DNA of 64,000 nt, from assembly GCA_947626815.1 (NCBI GenBank), contig CANQTN010000002.1, positions 96,273 to 160,272 on the forward strand. The letters are read 5' to 3'. The notes under the pieces were generated by a model, which saw only the letters and a program-made list of their open reading frames with translations, searched no databases and was not told where the DNA came from. Position 1 is the stretch's first letter. The number at the start of each line of letters is the position of its first letter. Positions 33,317-42,802 of the stretch are shown piece after piece. The stretch comes from an uncultured Clostridia bacterium (lineage in GTDB: Bacteria > Bacillota > Clostridia > TANB77 > CAG-508). Both the position numbers and the translations under genes were made by a program.

Positions 33317-34201
33317 ATGCTAAGAAAAACGAAAGAACAAAAAGAATTAGAAAAAAAAGAAAAAATTATAAAAAAGACTGAACCTATTAAAAATTCAACT
33401 ACTTCAAAAAAATCTACAACTACCAAAAAAACTTCTACTACTAAAAAATCTTCATCTGCCAAAAAAACTTCTATTACTAAAAAAGTTTCAACAGCTAGCA
33501 AATCTAGCACTTCCAAAAAATCTGCTGTCGAAAAAAAATCATCAACTACTAAAAAAACTCCAACAAAAAAAATAGCCAATGAAAAGAAAAAAGTTGAAAT
33601 TGTTGAATATTATGATTTACCTTATAGATATAATCAAACAGTTGTAAAACTTTTAGCTCAAACTCCTACTACTTTATTTATTTATTGGGATATTTCAGAT
33701 AAAGATAGAGAAAATTTTAAAAAACAATATGGAGAAAATTTCTTTGAAAACACCAAACCTATTTTAATTGTGCACAATAATACTTTAGGATATAGTTTTG
33801 AAATTGAGATTAATGATTTTGCTAATAGTTGGTATTTGCATATAGCTGATAGTAAATGTGACTATAAGATTGAACTTGGTAGACGCCCTATTTTAAAAAC
33901 AGAAAAATTAAACATTGATTATGTTTATATAACAACATCTAATGAAATAGAATCTCCCAATAATAGGATTTTATTTGATAAAAATCAAAAATTGGTTTAT
34001 TTTAAAAATGTAAAAACAGGTTCTATGACTAGTAAATCTATTACATCTTCAGCATTTATTAAAAGTATGAGCAATATATATAATATTTATGATTTGTATA
34101 AAAAACTTTATGGAAATGAAAATATCGAAGAATTTTATGATTTAACTAACCCTTCTTCTGGGAATCCTTCTTCTGGTAGTTTATCATCAAAATTCAAATA
34201 G
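33317..34201 (+). CDS. DUF4912 domain protein with Lys/Ser/Thr-rich N-terminal tail
   Basis: VKLLAQTPTTLFIYWDISDKDRENFKKQYG; repetitive TKKTSTTKKSSSAKKTS tail. Confidence 0.8.
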   Translation: MLRKTKEQKELEKKEKIIKKTEPIKNSTTSKKSTTTKKTSTTKKSSSAKKTSITKKVSTASKSSTSKKSAVEKKSSTTKKTPTKKIANEKKKVEIVEYYDLPYRYNQTVVKLLAQTPTTLFIYWDISDKDRENFKKQYGENFFENTKPILIVHNNTLGYSFEIEINDFANSWYLHIADSKCDYKIELGRRPILKTEKLNIDYVYITTSNEIESPNNRILFDKNQKLVYFKNVKTGSMTSKSITSSAFIKSMSNIYNIYDLYKKLYGNENIEEFYDLTNPSSGNPSSGSLSSKFK

Positions 34202-34260
34202 TTTTCTGTTGAAGATTAAAAATCTTCAACAGATTTTAATGAATAAAGGAGAATAATAAA

Positions 34261-35847
34261 ATGCGAAATAAAAAAGGATTTGTAAGTTTTGTGCTTCATG
34301 CACATCTTCCCTTTATACATCATCCTGAAAGTGATGATTACTTAGAAGAATCATGGTTGTATGAAGCAATTTCAGAAACTTATATACCATTATTAACTAA
34401 TTTTCAAAAACTAGTAGATGAAGGAGTTAATTTTAGAATTACTATGTCAATGACTCCTCCTTTACTTTCTATGTTAGATAATGAATTATTGCAAAATAAA
34501 TATATAAAATATTTAAAACAATTAATAGAATTATCTGAAAAAGAAATTGAAAGAACTAAATTTGATGAAAAATTAAACAAGCTTTCACATTATTATTTAG
34601 ACAAATATTCTAATGATTTACATCTTTTTAAAGATATTTACAAATGTAATTTAATTGATGCTTTTAAACATTTTCAAGATATTGGTGTATTAGAAATAAT
34701 AACATGTGGTGCTACACATGGTTATTTTCCTATTTTATATATTAATGAAAAAACTGTAAAAGCTCAAATTGCAGTTGGTGTTCAAACTTATGAAAGATAT
34801 TTTGGTAAAAAGCCTCGTGGTATATGGCTTCCTGAATGTGGTTATGTTCCAGAAGCTGATAAATATTTAAAAGAATTTGGGATTGATTATATCATTACAG
34901 AATCACATGGAATTTTATACGCAGATCCTACTCCTATTTATGGCACATTTGCTCCTATAGTTTCACCTGAAGGAGTTATTGCTTTTGGTCGTGACATTGA
35001 ATCATCTAGACAAGTATGGAGTTCAATTAATGGATATCCAGGAGATTATAATTATAGAGAATTTTATAGAGATATTGGATATGATGTTGATTATGATTAT
35101 ATAAAACCATATATAGCACACAATGGTGCTAGAGTGCATACTGGAATAAAATATTATAGAATTACTGGAGATAGTGATTTTAAAGATTATTATAATCCTA
35201 GATGGGCTATGGATTCAGCTGAAAAACAGTCTGGACATTTTTTAGATTGCAGAAATGCTCAAATAGATAATTTGTCTAGTTATATGGATACCCCTCCTAT
35301 TATTCTTTGTCCATATGATGCCGAACTTTATGGACACTGGTGGTATGAAGGTCCTTATTGGTTATATATTTTATTTAAGAAAATTTATTATGATGATTGC
35401 AATTTTGAGTTAATAACACCTTCTGAATATATAGATAAATATCCAAATATGCAAATTTCATCGCCTTGTCGTTCTAGCTGGGGTGCAAATGGATATAGTG
35501 AAGTTTGGTTAAATCCTTCTAATGATTATGTTCATAGGCATTTACATGTTGCTGGAGATAGAATGTGTGAACTAGCATGGCTTTATCCAAATGCTGAAGG
35601 TTTAAAAAAAGATGCTTTAAATCAATGTGCACGTGAATTATTACTTGCTCAAAGTAGTGATTGGCTGTTTATTATTACAAATGGCACTATGGTTGATTAT
35701 GCCAAAAAAAGAATAAAAGATCATATTGGTAGATTTACAAAGCTTTACTATCAAATAAAAGAAGATAATATAAACAAGCAGTTTCTTGAAGATATATCCA
35801 AAAAGGATGCTATATTTCCAGATATAGATTATATGATTTATTATTAA
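34261..35847 (+). CDS. Glycoside hydrolase family 57 / DUF1957 (1,4-alpha-glucan branching enzyme-like)
   Basis: FVLHAHLPFIHHPE, GIWLPECGYVPEADKYLKEFGIDYIITESHG, CPYDAELYGHWWYEGPYW. Confidence 0.93.
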   Translation: MRNKKGFVSFVLHAHLPFIHHPESDDYLEESWLYEAISETYIPLLTNFQKLVDEGVNFRITMSMTPPLLSMLDNELLQNKYIKYLKQLIELSEKEIERTKFDEKLNKLSHYYLDKYSNDLHLFKDIYKCNLIDAFKHFQDIGVLEIITCGATHGYFPILYINEKTVKAQIAVGVQTYERYFGKKPRGIWLPECGYVPEADKYLKEFGIDYIITESHGILYADPTPIYGTFAPIVSPEGVIAFGRDIESSRQVWSSINGYPGDYNYREFYRDIGYDVDYDYIKPYIAHNGARVHTGIKYYRITGDSDFKDYYNPRWAMDSAEKQSGHFLDCRNAQIDNLSSYMDTPPIILCPYDAELYGHWWYEGPYWLYILFKKIYYDDCNFELITPSEYIDKYPNMQISSPCRSSWGANGYSEVWLNPSNDYVHRHLHVAGDRMCELAWLYPNAEGLKKDALNQCARELLLAQSSDWLFIITNGTMVDYAKKRIKDHIGRFTKLYYQIKEDNINKQFLEDISKKDAIFPDIDYMIYY

Positions 35848-36055
35848 AAAAACGGAATTAATATTTTCTAGAAGTTGTAAGTTTACTGTTCAATGGTACA
35901 AATGGTAAAGGAAATATATTATTTATTTGTAACTCCCAACTGCATACAGATTGTACTTAAAATTTTATAATAAGTTATGAAATTTTATTAACAATCTGTA
36001 CTTTGTTGGTCCCCCCGAATTGTTACTGCATAAATAATATATTTCCTTTATCATT
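35846..36055. repeat. Palindromic intergenic element, copy D (inverted relative to A; altered outer stem)
   Basis: GGTAAAGGAAATATATTATTTATTTGTAACTCCCAAC...GTTGGTCCCCCCGAATTGTTACTGCATAAATAATATATTTCCTTTATC. Confidence 0.9.
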
Positions 36056-36184
36056 GAGTTGTGAAAAGACTTAAAGTCATTCTAAATTTTTAATTCTTTT
36101 CACAATTTTGTTTTATTAGCATATCATAATGTATAAGTTTTTTAAATTTAGTAGATAATAGTTTTATTGGAAAGGGGTATTTTT

Positions 36185-37063
36185 ATGAAGTCACTATGTA
36201 TTAAGACTAATGATTCTAATTTACTAAACTATCTACTAAATGAATTCAAAAATTTAGATTTAAAAAATATATGTTTTTCAGAAAATACTTTTAAATTTTA
36301 TAAAAATATTATAATTCACTATTCTGGTAATGATGATTCTGCTTTTCTTTCTAAAGTTGCTTCTATTTTATCTCTTCTTGTAATGGATGAAATGGAAGAA
36401 ATTTTATTAAAAAGATTAATTTTTCAAAATTATTTTTACTTTGATTCTATTGAAAAAGATAAAATATTAGATATTTGTTTTGATATTATGGCTGATGATT
36501 TTAATACTTTTTTTGATAAAAGATTTAATATATTATATGATATTTTTTATCAATTTATATCTTTTAATAAAATTTTAATTTTAAATGGATTTATTAATTT
36601 TAGATTAAAAAAATATTTATCTATTCTAGATGAAGTTGTAAATAATGCTGTTAATAATTTTGTTATAGAAAAAGAATATTTAGAATTTATTTCTTTGCTT
36701 AAATTATATATTAACTCTCAAGATTATGGATGTGATATGGTTCATATTATTGTTTCACACACAGAATCTATTTTACTGGATAAGGATAAAAATCCTATTA
36801 TGATTACAAATGATGCTTTTAATGCTAAATATTTAAGTGATATTACTTTTTCTTCAAATGACTATATATTAAATTCTTTACTAGATTTGCTCCCTAAAAA
36901 AATTTACATTCACCTAATAGATGGATTTATTGATGAGTTTATTAACACTCTTCAATTAGTTTTTGAAGATCGAGTTGATTTATGCACAGATTGCAATATT
37001 TGTAATTTATATAAAAATAATAATTTGGATATAAAAAAAATTCCACATACAGAACCTTCTTGA
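36185..37063 (+). CDS. ytxC: YtxC-like sporulation protein
   Basis: DMVHIIVSHTESILLDKDKNPI...YILNSLLDLLPKKIYIHLIDGFIDEFINTLQLVFEDRVDLCTDCNIC. Confidence 0.75.
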   Translation: MKSLCIKTNDSNLLNYLLNEFKNLDLKNICFSENTFKFYKNIIIHYSGNDDSAFLSKVASILSLLVMDEMEEILLKRLIFQNYFYFDSIEKDKILDICFDIMADDFNTFFDKRFNILYDIFYQFISFNKILILNGFINFRLKKYLSILDEVVNNAVNNFVIEKEYLEFISLLKLYINSQDYGCDMVHIIVSHTESILLDKDKNPIMITNDAFNAKYLSDITFSSNDYILNSLLDLLPKKIYIHLIDGFIDEFINTLQLVFEDRVDLCTDCNICNLYKNNNLDIKKIPHTEPS

Positions 37064-37085
37064 TTCTGTAATGTGGAATTTTTAT
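37036..37085. terminator. Bidirectional terminator between convergent genes
   Basis: AAAAAATTCCACATACAGAAccttcttgaTTCTGTAATGTGGAATTTTT. Confidence 0.85.
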
Positions 37086-37741
37086 TAGTTTAATGTTTCT
37101 ATTGCATTATTTAACCCTGGTAACAAAATATCAACTATGTTATTTTCTTCTGTAATTTGCCATTTTCCTTCTTGTTTTTTTAGTTTAATAGTATGTGTAT
37201 TAGTTACATTTTCTATTTCTGAGTTATTTATTTCTTCAAATAAATATTCTTGAGTTTTTGTTTCGTCTATTGTTTCTCCGCTAAGTGCTGCCGTAACAAT
37301 TTTTTCCTTTAAGTTATCTATTATAGCTTTAAAGTCTTTATTTGTTATTTTTACTTCAACACTTGCCTCTTCTCCTTTTACTTCTTCTTTAATTATTTTC
37401 CATGATAAATTATTAAATATTGATTTTTGAATGTCTTGATTTATATTTTCTCCTTGAAAAATCTCTGATATTACAGATTCTTCAACTTTTCCTTCTTTTA
37501 CTTCTGTAAGCATTTGCTCTACTGCTTTTTTAGGTGAATCTACCATAAGCATCATATATGTAAAAATCACAATTGCTATTATAACTACAACTGCTATTAT
37601 TAATTTAATAATTCCATTTTTAGACCTTGTCTCCTCTTTCTTTGAATTATTAATTTTTTTGTTTTCTTTCTTAATTTTAGTATCTTTTTTTTCTTCTTTT
37701 TTTGTTTCTTTTTTATTTTCCTTTAGTTTTTCTTCATCCAT
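37085..37741 (-). CDS. Lys-rich single-TM protein with DUF4878-like extracellular domain
   Basis: Charged N-terminus, TM segment IIKLIIAVVVIIAIVIFTYMML, then SPKKAVEQMLTEVKEGKVEE... Confidence 0.55.
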   Translation of the reverse strand: MDEEKLKENKKETKKEEKKDTKIKKENKKINNSKKEETRSKNGIIKLIIAVVVIIAIVIFTYMMLMVDSPKKAVEQMLTEVKEGKVEESVISEIFQGENINQDIQKSIFNNLSWKIIKEEVKGEEASVEVKITNKDFKAIIDNLKEKIVTAALSGETIDETKTQEYLFEEINNSEIENVTNTHTIKLKKQEGKWQITEENNIVDILLPGLNNAIETLN

Positions 37742-37828
37742 ATTAATTTTCTCCTTTTATTTTACATTATTATTTATAATGTGATTATATATGATTAATT
37801 TAATTTTTTCAATATTTTTTATATAAAT

Positions 37829-38260
37829 TTATAAATATTTTAGATTTTCAACTCCTGCAGCAAATGCCATTAGTGCCAAGAAATAAGCCATAATATAAAA
37901 AATAGTTACTATTACAAAAGCTACTTTATAGGAAAATCCACTAATATAACAAATCCATTTTATAAGTGTCATATGAATAGAATTACATGCTTTATCAAAA
38001 CTATTTTGTTTAGCTATAATTAAGTCTTCACTTGGAATCATATATAATTCTGATAATAAATATATTGTGTCTAAATCTGGATATTCTAAACCTATCTCCC
38101 ATTTTTTTACAATTTTTTCATCTACATTAAGTCCTTTTTTATATAATTCATCCATTAAATTTAAATATGACCAATGTTTACTTTCTCGTAATTCTTTTAA
38201 CAATTCTTCTATTGTTCTATTTTCTCTTTTTTTATCTTTTTGGTTATTTTTATTTTCCAT
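37829..38260 (-). CDS. XRE-like HTH protein with C-terminal TM segments
   Basis: ELLKELRESKHWSYLNLMDELYKKGLNVDEKIVKKWEIGLEYPDLDTIYLLSELY. Confidence 0.65.
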   Translation of the reverse strand: MENKNNQKDKKRENRTIEELLKELRESKHWSYLNLMDELYKKGLNVDEKIVKKWEIGLEYPDLDTIYLLSELYMIPSEDLIIAKQNSFDKACNSIHMTLIKWICYISGFSYKVAFVIVTIFYIMAYFLALMAFAAGVENLKYL

Positions 38261-38288
38261 ATTTCATTATTTCCTTTTTTATAACTTA

Positions 38289-39284
38289 TTATTTTATACC
38301 TACATATCCCCCTGCTTCAACACTTTTTTGACCTTCTGCTGTTAATAACCAATTTACTAATTTTTTTACATTACTATTTTCTTCTTCATCTTTTCTATAT
38401 ATAGCATATACTATTTTAGATAATGGATAACTTCCATTTGCTATTGTTTCATCTGTTGGATATACATTATTAATAGATAAAAATTTTATATTATCTTTTA
38501 CATATTGCTCTTTAGCATATAAATAAATTGAATATCCTATTGCTGCTTTAGAGTTATCATAAGGTAATGAAATTGAATCTATTAAACCTGCCATACTTTC
38601 TACTTGTAATGAAGCCGGTGCATCTGCCATTTTTTTACCTTTCATGACCATTTTTTCCATAAGATTTTGACTTCCTGAATTTTTTTCTCTTTGATATGCT
38701 ATTATTTCTTGATTTTTTCCGCCTACTTGTGACCAGTTAGTAATTTCACCTGTATATATCTTTTGGATTTGTTCAATAGTCAGAGAATCAACAGAATTAT
38801 CTTTATTAACAGTAAACACAAATCCATCTCTTCCTATTCCAACCATTTCAAATTCAACTCCTGCATTTTTAGCTGAATTTAATATATCATCTGATGGCTC
38901 TGATACAAATATTAGGTCTGCATTGCCATTAATTAAATTTTCATATGCTTTTGCTGTTGTATTATGTACTACAAATTGTTCTGCTTCTTCATTTGTCATA
39001 TTTAATACATTTTTAGCTATTTCTACAGACATAGGTCTCATTGCTGTTGCACCATCTACTTTTGGATATTCTTCTTTAGTCATGTTAAATTTTTCTACTG
39101 TTTCTTCTTGTTTTACAGTATTTTTTTGAATATTTTCCATTGTATTTTGTTTTGATATTTCTTCAGTTCCTTTATGGTTTTTAGTACTATAGATGTAATA
39201 AAATATTCCTCCTATTATTAATATTATTATTATGAATAATAATATTGCTGTTGTAAAACTAATTTTTAATTGCTTCTTTTCCAT
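38289..39284 (-). CDS. PstS-like phosphate-binding protein
   Basis: PKVDGATAMRPMSVEIA...IQKIYTGEITNWSQVGGKNQEIIAYQREKNSGSQNLMEKMVMKGK. Confidence 0.88.
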   Translation of the reverse strand: MEKKQLKISFTTAILLFIIIILIIGGIFYYIYSTKNHKGTEEISKQNTMENIQKNTVKQEETVEKFNMTKEEYPKVDGATAMRPMSVEIAKNVLNMTNEEAEQFVVHNTTAKAYENLINGNADLIFVSEPSDDILNSAKNAGVEFEMVGIGRDGFVFTVNKDNSVDSLTIEQIQKIYTGEITNWSQVGGKNQEIIAYQREKNSGSQNLMEKMVMKGKKMADAPASLQVESMAGLIDSISLPYDNSKAAIGYSIYLYAKEQYVKDNIKFLSINNVYPTDETIANGSYPLSKIVYAIYRKDEEENSNVKKLVNWLLTAEGQKSVEAGGYVGIK

Positions 39285-41209
39285 TACATTTTCCCCCTTT
39301 TACTTTTTTTCTTGTGTTCAATTATTAAAATAATTATACATATAAATATTGCTATTCCAATACTTGCAAACACTATTACATCTTTGTTATTAATTAATTG
39401 TTTTTCATTGTCTGTTGTATTATTTTCATTTTTCTTCAATTTTTCTTGTTTAATTTCTTCTCGTATTTGTAGTTCATTGTCAGTTAATTGTAAAGCTGTG
39501 ATTTTATTTTCTATATCTGACTTAATATTTGCATTTTTTTGTTTGTTAGATTCTAACATATTTTTAGCTTGTGTAGTTTTCAATGCTGCGTTTGTAGTAA
39601 TTAAGCCTCTATTGAGAGTATCATAAAAACCATCTTCAAAAAAATCAACAACATATTTTCCGTCTTCAGTTATTCTATTTCCTATAAATTGCATAACTGT
39701 TGGAATTTCGCATTTATTTACTATTTCTTCATTAGAAAGCTTTATAATACAGTCTTTATAGTAATCTTTATAATAATTTTGGGCATATTGCTCATAATTT
39801 GAATAAAACATTTTGTACTCATAGCCATAATTATTGTATTGTTCCTCTGTAAGCAATTGTGAATCTTTATATAAGGCAAAAGCTTTTGCTATTTCAAAAC
39901 TTTGATCATCATAATAACCTACCATACCCTTTCCTATACGGTAATCATATCCATATTCATCTTTTTTGTATTGTATATTACCATCATATATAGCAATTCT
40001 AATATACATATCTGCATTTATTTGATTTACATACGCAATTTTCTCTTTATCTGTAGCCTGTAAATCTTCTCCATCTATTCCACAGCCTACAAATATAATT
40101 TTTGCTCCTCTTTTTCCAGAATAAGATGTTGTTGGTCCTTTTGTTCTTAATATTTTAGCTTCTGTTTCAGGAACTAATGTACTCCTTGGAACTCCTAGTG
40201 TAGGTTCTTGTATTTTATTTGTATTTTTTGCTACATACAGTTCTTTATCTCCTTCAGATTCAACATAATCTATACAAACTTTTTTCCCTTTTAAATCTTT
40301 CTTCATATAATACATGCCAAATTCATCACCATATTCATTATCATCTTCATTACTAATTTCACAATGTATTTGATAAAGTAATGGTTCTGATGCTTCGTAA
40401 ATCTTAACCCCATTTTTTATTTTTTGATAATCTATAATATTTTCAACTACAAAATTTCTTGTTTCTTCTTCTATTATATTGTCATTATATGAACTAATTT
40501 TTCCATTTAAATACCATTCATTTATTATTTGTTTTTGTTTGTCATTAATTTGCGTTTCTCTTCCATATAATAAATTATTAAAAGTTTCTTTTTTTACAAT
40601 AAAATCTTTAGTTATTGTATTTACTTCGTAATTATAGTATTCTACTGATATTACATTATCATTAAATGTATAATGTCCTGGATATATTTTTTCTACTAGT
40701 GGTATATTTTTATCATCAATTTTTAAATCAATTTTTAATTTTCCTACTTTTTTATTTTTTAAATTGTCAAAATTGCATTTTATTATTTTGGCATTTTGTA
40801 AATCATTATCTGTTTCAAATTGAATATTTATTTTCTTTCCAGAATTAGATGAAATTTTAGTTTTTACTAAATATTCTCCATTATCATTTTTTTTATATTC
40901 TACTTCCACATCATTTAATTTTATTATTAGATTTTTTATTGTTATTTCATATTCATTATTTTCTAATGGAATAATCAACTCTGTTTCAATTTCTTTTTCC
41001 GTAGTGTTTTGAAGAAAAATTGTGTTTTCTATTTTTGATTCTATACTATCTATTAAAATTTCATATGAAAGTATATCAATGTCTTCACTTTCTACTTTAA
41101 TAGGTTCTAAATAAAAATATGTAACAAAAGTTGATGCATTAGAAATTGTAAAATTTAATGCACCAACTAGTATCAATAATATTAATAATTTTATAATTTT
41201 TTTCATATA
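39284..41209 (-). CDS. Secreted/membrane-anchored hypothetical protein (signal peptide, C-terminal TM and Lys/Arg tail)
   Basis: MKKIIKLLILLILVGALNFTISNA signal; C-term NNKDVIVFASIGIAIFICIIILIIEHKKKSKRGKM. Confidence 0.6.
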   Translation of the reverse strand, partial: YMKKIIKLLILLILVGALNFTISNASTFVTYFYLEPIKVESEDIDILSYEILIDSIESKIENTIFLQNTTEKEIETELIIPLENNEYEITIKNLIIKLNDVEVEYKKNDNGEYLVKTKISSNSGKKINIQFETDNDLQNAKIIKCNFDNLKNKKVGKLKIDLKIDDKNIPLVEKIYPGHYTFNDNVISVEYYNYEVNTITKDFIVKKETFNNLLYGRETQINDKQKQIINEWYLNGKISSYNDNIIEEETRNFVVENIIDYQKIKNGVKIYEASEPLLYQIHCEISNEDDNEYGDEFGMYYMKKDLKGKKVCIDYVESEGDKELYVAKNTNKIQEPTLGVPRSTLVPETEAKILRTKGPTTSYSGKRGAKIIFVGCGIDGEDLQATDKEKIAYVNQINADMYIRIAIYDGNIQYKKDEYGYDYRIGKGMVGYYDDQSFEIAKAFALYKDSQLLTEEQYNNYGYEYKMFYSNYEQYAQNYYKDYYKDCIIKLSNEEIVNKCEIPTVMQFIGNRITEDGKYVVDFFEDGFYDTLNRGLITTNAALKTTQAKNMLESNKQKNANIKSDIENKITALQLTDNELQIREEIKQEKLKKNENNTTDNEKQLINNKDVIVFASIGIAIFICIIILIIEHKKKSKRGKM

Positions 41210-41265
41210 ATAAACCCATCCCTTTTTATCTTCTGTTTTGATTATAACAATAAATAAAAAACATT

Positions 41266-42201
41266 TCAATACTCATTTACATTTTTTGTTTCTACTGTAT
41301 AATTAGATAAATCTGGCACTTTTACATCTTCATCTGTTACTTTATTAAATTCATATGTATATTCTTGTATACCATCTTTAACTGATTTAACTACATCTGT
41401 ACCTGGAAAAAATGTTTTTTCTCCATTCTTATTAATCTCTTTTATTGGTAATCCTGTTTCTTTATCTAGCCATATTTCCCATTTATCTTTTTCTGACCTA
41501 TTGCGTAATACATAACATTTTTTTCCATTAGCATAAGTATCTGTATTTATTGAACATACAAAAGTTGTTCCTATCTTTGAAAATAAGCTGTTTCTATTAA
41601 TAACAAAAGGTACATATTTTATGTTATTATCATTATTTTTTATCTTTGTCATATCGCCCTTTTCAATAATTGCTTTTTTCTCTTCTTCATGTATATATAT
41701 TCTTTCATCTGAATTAATATTTGCATATTCAATAATGTTTGTTTCTACGCCATTGTCTGAATATATTTCCCATACAGATTTATATTTTCCATCTTTGTAA
41801 TATTCTTTTGTAACTGATGTTTGCTCGTTAAACAATATTTGAGTTGTTTCTTTATAAAAGTTGTTAGACTGCAATGACTTTTCAGCTTTATTCATAATGC
41901 TATTTACTTTAATAAAATTATTTAGAAATATGATAACAGCAATTAGTATTATTATTGCTAATGCTATTAATACAGATTTTATTTTAGTTTTTATTCTAAT
42001 TTTTTTTAGATAATCTAATTCTATTTGTTCTTTATAATTTTTTGCTTTTATATCTTCTTGAATATGTTTTAATTCTTCTTTACATTCTTCACATTCAGAT
42101 AAATGTTTTTCCACTATTTTTTTCGTTTCTGGATTTGATACTCCATCAGCATAATTAACTAATAAATCTTGTATAATTTCACATTCCCTTTTACTTTTCA
42201 T
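41266..42201 (-). CDS. Anti-sigma factor with zinc-finger (zf-HC2) domain
   Basis: CEIIQDLLVNYADGVSNPETKKIVEKHLSECEECKEEL then TM. Confidence 0.8.
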   Translation of the reverse strand: MKSKRECEIIQDLLVNYADGVSNPETKKIVEKHLSECEECKEELKHIQEDIKAKNYKEQIELDYLKKIRIKTKIKSVLIALAIIILIAVIIFLNNFIKVNSIMNKAEKSLQSNNFYKETTQILFNEQTSVTKEYYKDGKYKSVWEIYSDNGVETNIIEYANINSDERIYIHEEEKKAIIEKGDMTKIKNNDNNIKYVPFVINRNSLFSKIGTTFVCSINTDTYANGKKCYVLRNRSEKDKWEIWLDKETGLPIKEINKNGEKTFFPGTDVVKSVKDGIQEYTYEFNKVTDEDVKVPDLSNYTVETKNVNEY

Positions 42202-42685
42202 TTTGATTTTCCTCCCTTATTTTTTGTTTAGCCCTATAAAATGTAACTCTTGCCCAATTAGAAGTTTTTCCTAATATTTCTCCAATTTCTTCGTAATTTA
42301 AATTACCTACCATTCTCAAATACATTACTTCTCTAGATTTTTCATCAAGCTTTTGCATATCTTTAAATAATTTTAGTTTTTCTTCCTTGGCGCAAATAGT
42401 TTCTTCAAACATTTCATCATACAGAATTTCTTTTTTTATTTCTTCAAAAGACACATTAACATTTTTTTCTTTTTTTTTTAATTCTTTATACCATATATGT
42501 TTTGCTATTTGACACAACCAAACTGATAATTTACATTCTCCTCTAAATTTTTTTATGTCTTCAACAGCTACAGCAAATGTTTCTTGCATTATGTCTTCTG
42601 AGATTTCTTCATTCTGTGTTAGGCAGAATAAATATTTATAAACAATTGTAGAATACTCTTTGTATATTTCTTCTATATTCTGCAT
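42191..42685 (-). CDS. ECF-type sigma-70 factor
   Basis: EISEDIMQETFAVAVEDIKKF...LDEKSREVMYLRMVGNLNYEEIGEILGKTSNWARVTFYRAKQKI. Confidence 0.9.
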   Translation of the reverse strand: MQNIEEIYKEYSTIVYKYLFCLTQNEEISEDIMQETFAVAVEDIKKFRGECKLSVWLCQIAKHIWYKELKKKEKNVNVSFEEIKKEILYDEMFEETICAKEEKLKLFKDMQKLDEKSREVMYLRMVGNLNYEEIGEILGKTSNWARVTFYRAKQKIREENQNEK

Positions 42686-42802
42686 AATTGTTTTACCTCC
42701 TTCTATATAATAAGGGATAAAATTTTTAAATTTGTTACATATTTTTGAAAATTTTTTTATCTTTTTATTATTATGTTTTGTTAAAACCATGCATACTTTT
42801 AG

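Noticed and set aside
33340-33590. Lys/Thr/Ser-rich repeat in the DUF4912 protein as a special element
   Set aside because: Low-complexity basic tails of this kind are common in DUF4912 and DNA-associated proteins; not distinctive.
20438-36055. CRISPR array
   Set aside because: Only four copies, kilobases apart, internally palindromic and lacking spacers or cas genes.
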